Source of the DNA: Candidatus Aminicenantota bacterium
GTDB taxonomy: Bacteria > Acidobacteriota > Aminicenantia > UBA2199
Length of the DNA stretch: 61,367 bases
Direction of reading: 5' to 3'
Assembly: GCA_029938635.1 (NCBI GenBank)
Contig: JAOZUQ010000009.1
Location: 1 to 61,367 of the forward strand
Part shown: piece by piece, positions 28,082 through 37,181 of the stretch
Layout: every line of letters starts with the position of its first letter
How positions within the stretch are numbered: position 1 is the stretch's first letter
Translations under genes and position numbers: made by a program
The notes under the pieces: generated by a model
Told to the model about the DNA's origin: nothing
Databases searched by the model: none
Seen by the model: only the letters and a program-made list of their open reading frames with translations

Positions 28082-29155
28082 TTATTTAACTATATGAACC
28101 CAATTGTGTTTATCTTCCAGTTCACCGTATTGGATCCCTGTCAGTGTATCAAAGAATTTCTGTGACCATGGCCCGGTTTTATTTTCATTTACGACATACT
28201 CTTTTCCCTTATAATTGAGCTTGCCGACAGGGCTGATTACAGCAGCAGTACCTGCTCCGAATATTTCTGTGACCTTTCCTGATTCTATACCTTCTATAAC
28301 TTCATCTATTGAAATTTTTCTTTCCACCGGTTCTATCCCAAGATCATTTGCCAACTCAAGAACTGACTTTCTTGTAATTCCCGGTAGTATAGTACCCTGA
28401 AGAGGAGCTGTAACAAGTTTGTTGTCTATGACAAAGAGGATGTTCATTGCACCGACTTCTTCAATATATTTATGTTCTTTTGCATCAAGCCAGAGTACCT
28501 GGCTGTAGCCGTTATCATTTGCTATCTTAGAAGCAAACAGGCTTCCTGCATAGTTCCCACCTGCTTTTGCTGCACCTGTTCCACCTTCTGCAGCTCTGGA
28601 ATATTCATCACTGACCCATAAACCGATCGGATTAAATCCTTCCTTGAAATATGCACCCACCGGAGATAGTATTATGAAAAAAAGATATTTTGTTGCAGCT
28701 TTAACTCCAAGGCCTGCTTCAGTTGCAATAGCAGTTGGCCTGATATATAGAGAAGTTCCCTTTACGGTGGGTATCCATCTCTCCTCAATCTTGATCAGTT
28801 CATTTTCATAGTATAAAAAATCATCAACATCGAGTTCCGCCATACACATTCTTTTCAGTGAATTGAGGAATCTTTTTGCATTTTCTCTGGGCCTGAAGGT
28901 GAGGATCTCTCCTGAGGGGGATTTGTAGGCTTTCTGACCTTCAAAAATTTCCTGCCCGTAATGAAGGACCTTCGCTGCAGGGTCCAGCTTGAGTGGCTGA
29001 TATGGTTTTATTTCAGCATTATGCCACCCCTTCTCAGAATCATATTCAAGGGTAAACATATAGTCAGTATAAGTTTGGCCGAACCCTAACTGAAGTGGAT
29101 CTTTGAATAAAGGTTTTAATTCATTTTCCGGCAATAAAGTTTTTTTAATGGTCAT
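28082..29155 (-). CDS. ilvE: Branched-chain amino acid aminotransferase
   Basis: Class IV PLP aminotransferase of 357 residues, the size of the larger (BCAT2/eukaryotic-type) branch. The PLP lysine lies in GTGAAKAGGNYA, and LWLDAKEHKYIEEVGAMN and GTILPGITRKSVL are family hallmarks. It interconverts leucine, isoleucine and valine with their 2-oxo acids in the cytoplasm, using glutamate/2-oxoglutarate. A GGAGGTG ribosome-binding site lies upstream. Functionally it complements the liv importer at 6736-11245, but the two are not linked in one operon. Confidence 0.95.
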   Translation of the reverse strand: MTIKKTLLPENELKPLFKDPLQLGFGQTYTDYMFTLEYDSEKGWHNAEIKPYQPLKLDPAAKVLHYGQEIFEGQKAYKSPSGEILTFRPRENAKRFLNSLKRMCMAELDVDDFLYYENELIKIEERWIPTVKGTSLYIRPTAIATEAGLGVKAATKYLFFIILSPVGAYFKEGFNPIGLWVSDEYSRAAEGGTGAAKAGGNYAGSLFASKIANDNGYSQVLWLDAKEHKYIEEVGAMNILFVIDNKLVTAPLQGTILPGITRKSVLELANDLGIEPVERKISIDEVIEGIESGKVTEIFGAGTAAVISPVGKLNYKGKEYVVNENKTGPWSQKFFDTLTGIQYGELEDKHNWVHIVK

Positions 29156-29206
29156 TTCACCTCCCTAAATTAAATGTTAAACAAAATTTTACTATGTGTC
29201 AATCAA

Positions 29207-29388
29207 ATGAGCCAGTTGCATAATTACCTTCTACGGCGGTTTGCTGCAATTCTCCCTGACTTCGTATCCTGTGAAGAAATTGTCCTCACCTTAGGCATAG
29301 CTATGTTTCCGGCAATTTATTCCCATATGCTATGCCATGAAAAATTTCGCTAAACCTCGTAACGAGACTAATTATGCAACTGGCTCAT
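29207..29388. repeat. 182-bp MITE-like element with perfect 20-bp terminal inverted repeats
   Basis: ATGAGCCAGTTGCATAATTA at 29207-29226 is repeated exactly inverted at 29369-29388. The interior has a nested hairpin (GGCATAGC about 29296-29303 with GCTATGCC about 29328-29335) and no coding potential. No transposase is present. It lies between ilvE and a truncated OsmC-like gene. CTCCCTGACTT (29252-29262) is shared with the element at 22711. A target-site duplication is not obvious. Confidence 0.7.
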
Positions 29389-29433
29389 AATTAATAATTA
29401 ACTAAAATAGTGAATTTCAAATTTTGACGGATT

Positions 29434-29631
29434 ATGGTATCGGTGTTAAAATTACTTCAAAAGGTGACCAGAATGGAAATGAAGATCTACTTCCCCGGAA
29501 AAAAAAAGTTAATATTACCGGAATCGTTCCCCGAAAAATACAGGGGTGCTGTGATTCAATCAGCTAATCTCTGTGCTGTTAAAAAGCATATGGAAACTCC
29601 TCCCGAATTCAACGTTTTTACAAGCCGGTAG
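29434..29631 (+). pseudogene. Fragment of an OsmC/YhfA-family protein (C-terminal part)
   Basis: A 65-codon reading frame whose second half (LPESFPEKYRGAVIQSANLC, then AVKKHMETPPEFNV) resembles the C-terminal 40-45 residues of OsmC/YhfA proteins, including the helix-borne cysteine. Full-length members have about 135-140 residues, so the N-terminal two-thirds are missing; the short piece before this match is not convincing. The fragment begins 45 nt after an inverted-repeat element and overlaps the 3' end of the propeller gene by 14 nt, so I treat it as a decayed gene. It could also be a small independent protein. Confidence 0.5.
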
Positions 29632-30628
29632 TGTGGAGTTCCCAGACCTCTTCATCATCATTTTCAATTAATATATAAAAGGTTTTATTGAAGATATCAT
29701 ATTCGGGTAAATAGTCCATACCATAAAGTTCAGGGTAGGGGACAAAAACTCTTTTGATCTCATTCCCCTTGAGGTCAAGAATTATACATTCCGTCTGGTT
29801 ATCCTTCTTTTTAAATGTGATTACGTGAATCCTGTCATCAGTAACCCGCACATCCTGGATAGCAGGATAGTACTCCTTAAATTTTATTCTCTGTTTGAAG
29901 AAATCGTAGAATTGTTTAAAATTAGGATTGGTTTTAAAGTTATGGAAAGTTTTATCTTTATATTCTCCGGTAACTTTTATCTTCTTATAATCTTTCTTGA
30001 TAGAATAAAGTGATTTCCCTTCCAATGACATTACCTCGATCACAAATCCCTCTTTGCCTCTTACCAGATATAACTTATTTTTATATGGCTCATAAGTGAA
30101 ATTATTCATGGGGTAGTTGAAAGAGGCATTAGGACCGACACTTACATCGGATTTATAGAGTTCTTTGATCTTTTCCAATTTAGTATTATGGAGATTTATA
30201 GTCAATACGGTTTGCTGGTTTTTATTTACAGATGAACCCGTAGCAACATACTGATCCCTGAAAGGGCGGAAGACGGCGAATGGAGGAGTTCTCATCTCTT
30301 TTATGAATTCACCTGCCGGAGTAAAATATGATATTTTTGAATCGCTGCTGACAAAAATATTGTTCTTATGAAAGTATGCGATCATTGGCACACCGAAAGC
30401 AGATACTTTGAATTCCCTCGGCCCTTCTCCTGCTTGTCCGAATTTTTTCACAAGGGAAAAATCCTTCATTGAGTAAACAAAGATCGATGGGCCCTCAGTT
30501 ATCAGAAGAAAATCTTTATTGATTGACATCATCTGCGGTTTCGATATCTCGTCAAATGAAGTTATTACTTTTCCATGGGTAAATAATGATATTAATATAA
30601 ATAAAATAATAAAAACAATTCTTTTCAT
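29618..30628 (-). CDS. Exported 6-bladed beta-propeller protein
   Basis: Protein of 336 residues with a signal peptide (about 1-19). It carries the FGQAGEGPREF motif and repeated strand patterns typical of the 6-bladed beta-propeller family, a relative of NHL-repeat proteins found widely in environmental anaerobes. The function is unknown; such proteins probably bind ligands or partners in the periplasm or on the cell surface. An AAGGAGA ribosome-binding site precedes the ATG. It follows the NrfD cluster with a 136-nt gap. Confidence 0.75.
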   Translation of the reverse strand: MKRIVFIILFILISLFTHGKVITSFDEISKPQMMSINKDFLLITEGPSIFVYSMKDFSLVKKFGQAGEGPREFKVSAFGVPMIAYFHKNNIFVSSDSKISYFTPAGEFIKEMRTPPFAVFRPFRDQYVATGSSVNKNQQTVLTINLHNTKLEKIKELYKSDVSVGPNASFNYPMNNFTYEPYKNKLYLVRGKEGFVIEVMSLEGKSLYSIKKDYKKIKVTGEYKDKTFHNFKTNPNFKQFYDFFKQRIKFKEYYPAIQDVRVTDDRIHVITFKKKDNQTECIILDLKGNEIKRVFVPYPELYGMDYLPEYDIFNKTFYILIENDDEEVWELHTTGL

Positions 30629-30764
30629 TTCATTCTCCTTTTTGTTTCATACTCAATATATATGTTGTTACTACAGATTTCCCCTGTTTTTCGGTGAATG
30701 TACTCTTTCTATCGGTGAACGGATGATATTTCCGGTCTTTACCAGGTATTTCCAACCGTTCTGA

Positions 30765-32003
30765 TCATGAGTGGGATTTACTCCTCAATTTGTTGATATT
30801 CAGGTCCTCGAAAATTATTTCAACGGCGATCTTTGACATAAATGTGAAAAGGAGAAACCCGAGTGAGAATATCATCACTGAAGTTCTTATCTCGATCATA
30901 GATGGCTTGTAAATATGAAGTTGCCCCAAAGAGTCCGGAGAAAATCCGGGAATGATCAGAGCGATCCCTTTCTCAATATATACTCCTATATAGATCAGAA
31001 CGGCCCCGATGTTAAGCGTTACGACATTCATTCTGGTCTTGGGTATCAGGAACAGCAGGAATGCAACAATACTGAAAATTATGGAGGCCCAGGCATAAAT
31101 AACGAGATCGGTATGTCCCTTAACTCCCAGGAACAAATATTTCAAATGAACAAGGTGATGTGTACCGGAATAAACTTCTTTGAATATCTCGCTGAAAAAA
31201 AGGAAAAGATAAAGGAACATGGAGTATGCCATCAATTCTGCAATTTTCCATATTGCCTCTTTTTTAATATCAAATTTTGTGGTTTTCTTCAGTATTTGAA
31301 ACAATATCAACAGAACTGCAGGGCCGGAACAGAATGCTGATGCAATGAATTTCGGTGCAAGGAGAGCGCTGTTCCAGTATGATCTTGCCGCAATGCCATT
31401 AAAAAGAAAGGCTGTAACCGTATGGATCGAAATTGCCATAGGGATAGAGAACAATATAAGCTTATCAAAGATCTTTTTATTGTATTCTTTTTTTATGAAG
31501 TGCATGTACAACAGATAAGTAACAACGACAAAGTTCAATAAAAAATAGAGGGAAAGGACGATCGAATCCCAGGCGAGAAGAGAGTCAGGAAAGTTCAGCA
31601 ACCCGACAACAGGGATCATGTGCCATAGCCGGTCCGGGCCCCCCATGTCAGCAATAACAAATCCCAATGCCATTATAACAGCGCTGACAGCCAGCAATTC
31701 ACCGAAGATCGTTATCTCTTTGATAGGTTTCCAATGGTAAATATATGCAGGGATTACAAGCAGGATAGCTGCAGCTGCAACGCCGACGAGAAATGTGAAA
31801 TTACCGATATAAAATCCCCAGGATATCGAATCACTCATATTTGTTACGATCAGACCGTTTTTCAATTGCTCAAAGTATCCGAGGCCTCCCCATACAATCA
31901 GGACTAATAGAGATGATATCCATGTGTAATACCACTTGTTCCCTTTCAAAATTACTCTAATTGATTCTTTTATAAAATTTATAAATGTCACTTTCCACCT
32001 CAT
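30765..32003 (-). CDS. NrfD/PsrC-type quinone-interacting membrane subunit
   Basis: Polytopic membrane protein of 412 residues with about ten helices, belonging to the NrfD/PsrC superfamily (compare DsrP, HmcC and related subunits). FYIGNFTFLVGVAAAA and VIADMGGPDRLWHMI fit family positions. It would exchange electrons between the menaquinone pool and the adjacent iron-sulfur subunit. The ATG follows the TAA of that gene directly; AGGTGG lies just inside, so a GTG four codons on is an alternative start. It is the third gene of the tetraheme-FeS-NrfD operon; no molybdopterin or other catalytic subunit is adjacent. Confidence 0.85.
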   Translation of the reverse strand: MRWKVTFINFIKESIRVILKGNKWYYTWISSLLVLIVWGGLGYFEQLKNGLIVTNMSDSISWGFYIGNFTFLVGVAAAAILLVIPAYIYHWKPIKEITIFGELLAVSAVIMALGFVIADMGGPDRLWHMIPVVGLLNFPDSLLAWDSIVLSLYFLLNFVVVTYLLYMHFIKKEYNKKIFDKLILFSIPMAISIHTVTAFLFNGIAARSYWNSALLAPKFIASAFCSGPAVLLILFQILKKTTKFDIKKEAIWKIAELMAYSMFLYLFLFFSEIFKEVYSGTHHLVHLKYLFLGVKGHTDLVIYAWASIIFSIVAFLLFLIPKTRMNVVTLNIGAVLIYIGVYIEKGIALIIPGFSPDSLGQLHIYKPSMIEIRTSVMIFSLGFLLFTFMSKIAVEIIFEDLNINKLRSKSHS

Positions 32004-32912
32004 TTAATAAAAGTAGTAGAACTTCGGCTGGGTATTGAGTTCTTCTTTCAGGACCAGGACCCTTTTATGTTTCAGGATATATCTGATCTCACTGTCAGGA
32101 TCCAGAAGATTTCCGAATTTCCTTGCTCCGACAGGGCAAATTTCCACACATGAAGGGTAGAGGCCTTCTCTTACCCTCTGGACACAGAAAGTACATTTTT
32201 CAACCACCCCTTTATACCTCGGCCGGTTACCGTAGTAATGTGTTTCCGGATTTACTTCATCCTTTGGAATATCCGGTTCTGACCAGTTAAAATGCCTTGC
32301 TCCATAAGGGCATGCAGCCATACATAATCTGCATCCGATACACCAGTTATAGTCTACTACAACGATACCGTCCTTCTCTTTCCATGTTGCCTCCACAGGA
32401 CAAACTTTCGTGCAGGGAGGATTCTCACATTGCTGACATGCGACCGGAAAATAAAAATGATCGTCATCAGGGACAAGTTCCCGGTCATAATCAGAATTTG
32501 AATGAAAAAGGTCAACACCTTTATCCTTAGCCATTTCAAGAACTGTTATCCAATGGATCTGTGGATCTCTTGATTGATTGTTTTCTTCAACACAGGCATA
32601 TACACATTTTCTGCACCCTATACACCTTGAAATATCCAGCCCGTATCCGAAAAGAGTATCATCGATCGGGTCTTTACCAGATACAGTGAATTTTTTTCCA
32701 TATTTTTCGGTATATTTTTTTTCCAGCCTCTCAATGATCTTGTTCTTATCATCGTTTTCAAGTGTTTTAAAATTCTTCTGAAAGAATTCATCCCAGGAAG
32801 TATCTGATCCGCAAGCTGCAAGCGTGGCGAATGTAGAAGCCAAAGCGGTTTTTTTTAGAAAGGTTCTTCTTGATTCTTTCTTTTCTTTTATTTTATTGTT
32901 ACTCATGTTCAT
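32004..32912 (-). CDS. Tat-exported ferredoxin-type subunit with four [4Fe-4S] clusters (HybA/DsrO-like)
   Basis: Protein of 302 residues. The N-terminus has a Tat motif (SRRTFLKK) and a possible lipobox (LAACG). Four cysteine groups follow: CIGCRKCVYAC, CQQCENPPCTKVCP, CIGCRLCMAACP and CTFCV plus CVEICP, arranged as in DmsB/HybA/NrfC proteins. It would carry electrons between the NrfD quinone subunit and the tetraheme cytochrome on the periplasmic side. It overlaps the cytochrome gene by 4 nt and abuts the nrfD-like gene, so the three are one operon. Confidence 0.9.
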   Translation of the reverse strand: MNMSNNKIKEKKESRRTFLKKTALASTFATLAACGSDTSWDEFFQKNFKTLENDDKNKIIERLEKKYTEKYGKKFTVSGKDPIDDTLFGYGLDISRCIGCRKCVYACVEENNQSRDPQIHWITVLEMAKDKGVDLFHSNSDYDRELVPDDDHFYFPVACQQCENPPCTKVCPVEATWKEKDGIVVVDYNWCIGCRLCMAACPYGARHFNWSEPDIPKDEVNPETHYYGNRPRYKGVVEKCTFCVQRVREGLYPSCVEICPVGARKFGNLLDPDSEIRYILKHKRVLVLKEELNTQPKFYYFY

Positions 32913-33433
32913 TTTCTCCCTTTCATAGGATCATCCGGAGCCGGATCGGGTTTCATTTTTTTAAATTTCGGTGAATGGGGATTATGGCAATGTGCACACA
33001 ATAGATATTTCTTCTTTCCATTCCAGTATCCTGTTCTTTTGCCATGAACTCCATTCTTCCACTCTCTAAGTTTCGGGCCGTGGCATTGGCCGCACAATTT
33101 ATAAGATTCGGTAAAATCTATGAGTTTTCCATTTGCAAGATGAAGTTTATCTCTGTTTTTCAGATCATGACAGTCCAGGCACCATCTGTTCTTTTCATCA
33201 TGTTTCAGTATGATATCATCATGCATATCCTCCAGCACCCTTCTCTCCGGATTCGGTTCCATTTCCGAATGACATTCGGTGCAGGGAAATATATCTTCAC
33301 TGAACGGGGGAGGGGGGGCCTGAATGAGGGCTTCTTTTTTCCCATTGTCCCCGTAAATTGTATCCGGGATTAATAGAAGAGCTGAAATTAAGACCATAAA
33401 AAATATAAAAATGTTTTTTTGAGTAGTTACCAT
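32909..33433 (-). CDS. Periplasmic tetraheme cytochrome c subunit
   Basis: From ATG 33433 the protein has 174 residues. I choose it because GAAGGGA lies 6 nt upstream; a TTG at 33448 has nothing suitable. A signal peptide (to about residue 28) precedes four CxxCH heme sites: CTECH, CLDCH, CGQCH and CAHCH. It heads the operon with the four-cluster FeS protein and NrfD-type subunit, resembling the electron-exit side of Hmc/Tmc/Nrf-type complexes. A perfect 16-bp palindrome lies just upstream. Confidence 0.88.
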   Translation of the reverse strand: MVTTQKNIFIFFMVLISALLLIPDTIYGDNGKKEALIQAPPPPFSEDIFPCTECHSEMEPNPERRVLEDMHDDIILKHDEKNRWCLDCHDLKNRDKLHLANGKLIDFTESYKLCGQCHGPKLREWKNGVHGKRTGYWNGKKKYLLCAHCHNPHSPKFKKMKPDPAPDDPMKGRK

Positions 33434-33450
33434 TTTATTTCCCTTCAAAT

Positions 33451-33466
33451 ATATTTAATTAAATAT
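33451..33466. promoter_or_regulatory. 16-bp perfect palindrome upstream of the tetraheme-FeS-NrfD operon
   Basis: ATATTTAATTAAATAT, immediately upstream of the ribosome-binding site. A related TTAATTAAATATAT occurs at 44046-44059 before the 19-heme cytochrome gene. It may be an operator, but AT-only palindromes arise by chance in such a genome. Confidence 0.3.
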
Positions 33467-33606
33467 TTTGTTGAAGCCTGTATAATTTTAAATTTGACTA
33501 TATCCCGATTTAAAAGTCAACCAATAAGGTTGTAGAATACTTAAAAAACAAACTGGTTGACTACATGAGAAAAATTAAAATAAAAGAGAGGAAGAATTTT
33601 GTGAAA

Positions 33607-35421
33607 TTACAATTTCTTCTGCTTCAGGTATATATATGATCCACCCATGAATAAAAGCTCAAGTAAGATATAAATTATCAGAGCGGAAGCGACATTTGAA
33701 GAAAAGCCGTAGTTGTGCAGTCCCACACCAAGTAAATTTACACCGAACCAGGCAAGAACAACTGTAATTATTCCTAAAATCGAGCCGAGTGAGAATCCGA
33801 GTTCTTTGATCATTTTACCCAACTTTCCATGGAACATTATTGCCGACCATAGAATGATCAGTAAAGCTCCATTCTCTTTCGGGTCCCAGCCCCAGAATCT
33901 TCCCCATGACTGATCTGCCCATATTCCACCGAGAACGGTGCCTACAAATGTAAAAATAAGGCCGAAGGCCTGAGTTGCATAAACCGATTGATAAGTGTCT
34001 TTCAGAGTATCTTTCTTTTTGCCTTTCTTGAACATAGCCTGGAGTATATACAAGTGCCCGAGAACACCGGAGATCACAACTCCCCCATATCCGATTGTTA
34101 TTGTTATGACATGGGTCGCCAGCCAGAAATTTGAATCGAGAACGGCAACCAGCATTCCCATAGTGTCACCCTCTAGAGCGTATCTGCCTGAAATGATAAG
34201 CAGAACAAGTCCTGAAAGGCTTCCTGTGAGTATTCCTATGTTTTTCTTTTTAAATAATTCAAGAGCTAATCCCAGTACAGCAGTTATCCATGCTGCAAAC
34301 ACAAATGTTTCAAAAAGGTTAGTAACCGGAGGCCTGTTCCGGATTATCATTCTTGCTATAAGTCCATAGGTATGAGGAAGAAGTCCGAGTATCAGCAGGA
34401 AGTAACTGGAATAATAAAATAATTTCTTGAATTTAATATATGAGAAAAGAAGGAATAGGAGAGAGAACCCATAAAAGAATTCTGATTTATAAAATGGATC
34501 TATCCTGTTATACATGATCTCCATTTTTATTCTTCCCGGGTCTGCTATATTCTTTGACTCATTCATTACAAAGTCGTTGAATTCCTTAACATTAACATCA
34601 AATCCGGCCTGATCGTTATTTCTAAAAGAAGATACCATTTTATTGATTAGTAAAACAAAGTCGGCGGGCGGTTCATCAAACTTGAATGATCTGTTCACAG
34701 AGTCCCATGGACTTTCCCACTTTTCCTCTCCGGAACTCAGGTTAGGTAAAATGTCCAATTTCTGATCTTGATAAAATCCCGACCATTGATCCATTTTATG
34801 TGAGATGTGAAGAATTTTTCTTTCAGCTTCAGAGAGAGATTCAATTTCCTTCGCCTTTATATCCTTAATATCTTTGATCTTTGAGAGGTAACTAAGAAAT
34901 GAATTGTTTTCAAAATCCGGGCTGGGAAAGCAAAATTGGAAAGACCCGGCAAGTTTATGATAGACATAGATCTTGTTGTAAAGGACAATTATTTCACTCT
35001 CGACTATACTTCTTTTCGAATTTTCTATTCTCGAAGCCGATATGGCAAGCTCACGTAATTTTGAGATGTTATGGGATAATTGTCTATAACTGTATCTTCC
35101 TCTGCCTTGAACTTCATCAGATCCGATAGAACTCAGCACTTCCGGATTGTTTACAAGAAAAACCATATCATCATAACTTTTATCCGGAGTGAAGAGCAAT
35201 CTTGCTAACCAGATCACTGCGGGGGCTTTTTCTAATTTGCCCCTTCCTGATAATTGCTTCAGGATATTTTGTGCAAAAGTATCGATAGGTTTTTTCCTGC
35301 CATCTTCAAGGATAACGATCTTTTTAAATTCATCAAGCGATACAGAAGAATCAGGTATCAAAGCGGAGGATACTAAAGTAAAAGTTATAATAAATATTAA
35401 GATCTTCAGTTTGAATTTCAT
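33607..35421 (-). CDS. ccsA: Cytochrome c biogenesis protein CcsA/ResC (System II heme attachment)
   Basis: Protein of 604 residues. An exported N-terminal region of about 290 residues, much longer than plain CcsA, precedes about eight membrane helices. The tryptophan-rich heme-handling motif is present (WGRFWGWDPKENGALLIILW). With ResB it exports heme and ligates it to CxxCH cysteines outside the membrane. The start lies 1 nt after the resB stop. The host needs this machinery for the many multiheme cytochromes nearby. The long N-terminal part resembles the arrangement in fused or extended CcsA proteins of some FCB-group bacteria. Confidence 0.9.
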   Translation of the reverse strand: MKFKLKILIFIITFTLVSSALIPDSSVSLDEFKKIVILEDGRKKPIDTFAQNILKQLSGRGKLEKAPAVIWLARLLFTPDKSYDDMVFLVNNPEVLSSIGSDEVQGRGRYSYRQLSHNISKLRELAISASRIENSKRSIVESEIIVLYNKIYVYHKLAGSFQFCFPSPDFENNSFLSYLSKIKDIKDIKAKEIESLSEAERKILHISHKMDQWSGFYQDQKLDILPNLSSGEEKWESPWDSVNRSFKFDEPPADFVLLINKMVSSFRNNDQAGFDVNVKEFNDFVMNESKNIADPGRIKMEIMYNRIDPFYKSEFFYGFSLLFLLFSYIKFKKLFYYSSYFLLILGLLPHTYGLIARMIIRNRPPVTNLFETFVFAAWITAVLGLALELFKKKNIGILTGSLSGLVLLIISGRYALEGDTMGMLVAVLDSNFWLATHVITITIGYGGVVISGVLGHLYILQAMFKKGKKKDTLKDTYQSVYATQAFGLIFTFVGTVLGGIWADQSWGRFWGWDPKENGALLIILWSAIMFHGKLGKMIKELGFSLGSILGIITVVLAWFGVNLLGVGLHNYGFSSNVASALIIYILLELLFMGGSYIYLKQKKL

Positions 35422-35422
35422 T

Positions 35423-36559
35423 TTAATTCCCTTTTTGTGCTGAGCTGTTCTCTTTTTTTCTTCTGAAAAGCATGATAATAAAATGAATCAGCATACCAAT
35501 GAAAACAACAATGCTAGAGATATATGGTAATAACCTTCCTGAATTTTTAACTACTGCGAATACCGAGTATTCAACTCCGGCAGGAGTGATCTGGTAAGAA
35601 GACTGGAAAAATGTATAGTCTTTATACCTGAGAGGTTTGTTCATTGAGATTATAACTTCTCTCTGGATGTCATCGTGCCTGATATCAACAGTACTCTCAT
35701 AGCTTTTTACAATTTCTGAACCGGGATATTTTTTTATTCTAAAATCAAGAAGCCCCAATTCGATCGGTAGTTTTTTTCTTAATTTTCTGAGTGAAAAATT
35801 GTAAATATCGCCTTTAATTTCAGCGGAAGTAGATATGTTTTCACCTCCGTAGAGTAATATGTCTTTCTTCAGATCTTCGGAAAACAATACGAGTCCCGGT
35901 ATATTTGCCTCTGGTTCCGGCTCAGTCTTCTTTTCATCAATTGAAACAATACCGGAAGCGTTTAGTATATCAGTATTTGAAGATCTTTCCCCGTTCCTGA
36001 ATGCAGAGGAATTATGAAAATCTTTTTTTACTATTATCGTGATCGGAAAGTCTGGGAAATTGATTTTCTCACCTTTTTCAAGATCACTAAGGCTGATGCT
36101 CGAGAAATGCCTGACACCCTGAGTATCTTTCCATACCGAAAGTTCCCAGGCATGATAGGAATTGGACCAGGAGCTTTTTTCGCCCTCCTTAAGCATTAGA
36201 ACACTTTCCTCGGAAAAAAAGAATGTAAAGAATCCTCCGATTAAGAGGATAAGTATTCCGAGGTGGGTAAGTATATTACCAATGTTCTTAAGTCTTAATC
36301 CGATCCTGAATATCATCACACTGATCAGATTTATAAACAGGACCGATAAAACAAGTCCCGCGCCTGGCAGTGGAATAAATCCGCCAGCAAGGAAGAACCA
36401 GGATGTAAAAAACTTTGCTTTTGCTGCATAAAGGCCGTTGTCAGCCTGATAAATTGTTCCCCATGTAGTCAATATTGCCAAAAGTATAAGACAGGCAACT
36501 GTGAGTTTAAGTGAATAACTGAATTTGATGATATTTTGTTTTTTCAGATCGTTTAACAT
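35423..36559 (-). CDS. resB: Cytochrome c biogenesis protein ResB/Ccs1
   Basis: Protein of 378 residues with three N-terminal membrane helices, a large extracytoplasmic domain and a final helix (about 340-362), the ResB topology. LAILTTWGTIYQADNGLYAA matches the family N-terminus, and YKDYTFFQSSYQITPAG the conserved C-terminal part. It forms the heme lyase with CcsA, encoded next downstream. It overlaps the stop of the upstream lipoprotein gene by 1 nt. Confidence 0.88.
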   Translation of the reverse strand: MLNDLKKQNIIKFSYSLKLTVACLILLAILTTWGTIYQADNGLYAAKAKFFTSWFFLAGGFIPLPGAGLVLSVLFINLISVMIFRIGLRLKNIGNILTHLGILILLIGGFFTFFFSEESVLMLKEGEKSSWSNSYHAWELSVWKDTQGVRHFSSISLSDLEKGEKINFPDFPITIIVKKDFHNSSAFRNGERSSNTDILNASGIVSIDEKKTEPEPEANIPGLVLFSEDLKKDILLYGGENISTSAEIKGDIYNFSLRKLRKKLPIELGLLDFRIKKYPGSEIVKSYESTVDIRHDDIQREVIISMNKPLRYKDYTFFQSSYQITPAGVEYSVFAVVKNSGRLLPYISSIVVFIGMLIHFIIMLFRRKKENSSAQKGN

Positions 36560-37167
36560 TATTCTCCTGATTCAATTGATTTGGATAACTTAAAAATTTT
36601 ATCAGTATTATTCTTAACAACCTTTTTGTCCCCATTAAGTTTAATAAAAAGTGTCTTGCCGGGAAAATTGATTATTGAAACAACAATAGAGAGATCAAAC
36701 TCTTTACTGGTTATATCTGTAAAATCTATAAAAGTACCTTCGTTATTACTTCTTGTTCTAAATTTTTTCTGTTTTGAAATGAAATTGTCCACTTCACTTT
36801 CAGAATATTCTCTATCCGCAATACTGGCAAGCCACATCTGAACATTGGCTTTCATTCCGCCTGCATCCCCTGAAAGTGGAATTATTGTACATATCGCTTC
36901 TCTGTCTCCCTCTTTAACAGAGAAGGTAGCCAATCTGAGTTTGGATTCTGTTTTTATACTTGTCCAGCCTTCCGGAGTATCCCATTTGATATTAGTTTCT
37001 ATAGCACCCGGGACGTTCATTCCGTGGCCATGGGATTCCATTGCAGGCTTCTTCTCTGTTATCTCTTCTTTGAAAGAGCGGACTTCATTTTTCTTTCCGC
37101 AGGATATAGAAAAAATTAAAAATATAATAGTTGATAAAATAACCGGTAAAGAGTATTTTGATCTCAT
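36559..37167 (-). CDS. Lipoprotein of unknown function in the cytochrome maturation operon
   Basis: Protein of 202 residues with a lipoprotein signal ending at Cys23 (SISCGKK). The mature part contains WDTPEGWTS and RLATFSVKEGDREAICTI, then GDAGGMKANVQMWLASI. I have seen similar PEGW-type lipoproteins beside ResB/CcsA in other lineages but know no function. Its position between a c554-like cytochrome and resB suggests a role in heme attachment or redox of exported apocytochromes; this is inference. Confidence 0.7.
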   Translation of the reverse strand: MRSKYSLPVILSTIIFLIFSISCGKKNEVRSFKEEITEKKPAMESHGHGMNVPGAIETNIKWDTPEGWTSIKTESKLRLATFSVKEGDREAICTIIPLSGDAGGMKANVQMWLASIADREYSESEVDNFISKQKKFRTRSNNEGTFIDFTDITSKEFDLSIVVSIINFPGKTLFIKLNGDKKVVKNNTDKIFKLSKSIESGE

Positions 37168-37181
37168 TTAATTGCCCTTTT

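Noticed and set aside
33448-33448. TTG 33448 as start of the tetraheme cytochrome
   Set aside because: It has no ribosome-binding site and lies beside the palindrome, whereas ATG 33433 has GAAGGGA 6 nt upstream and begins directly with the signal peptide.
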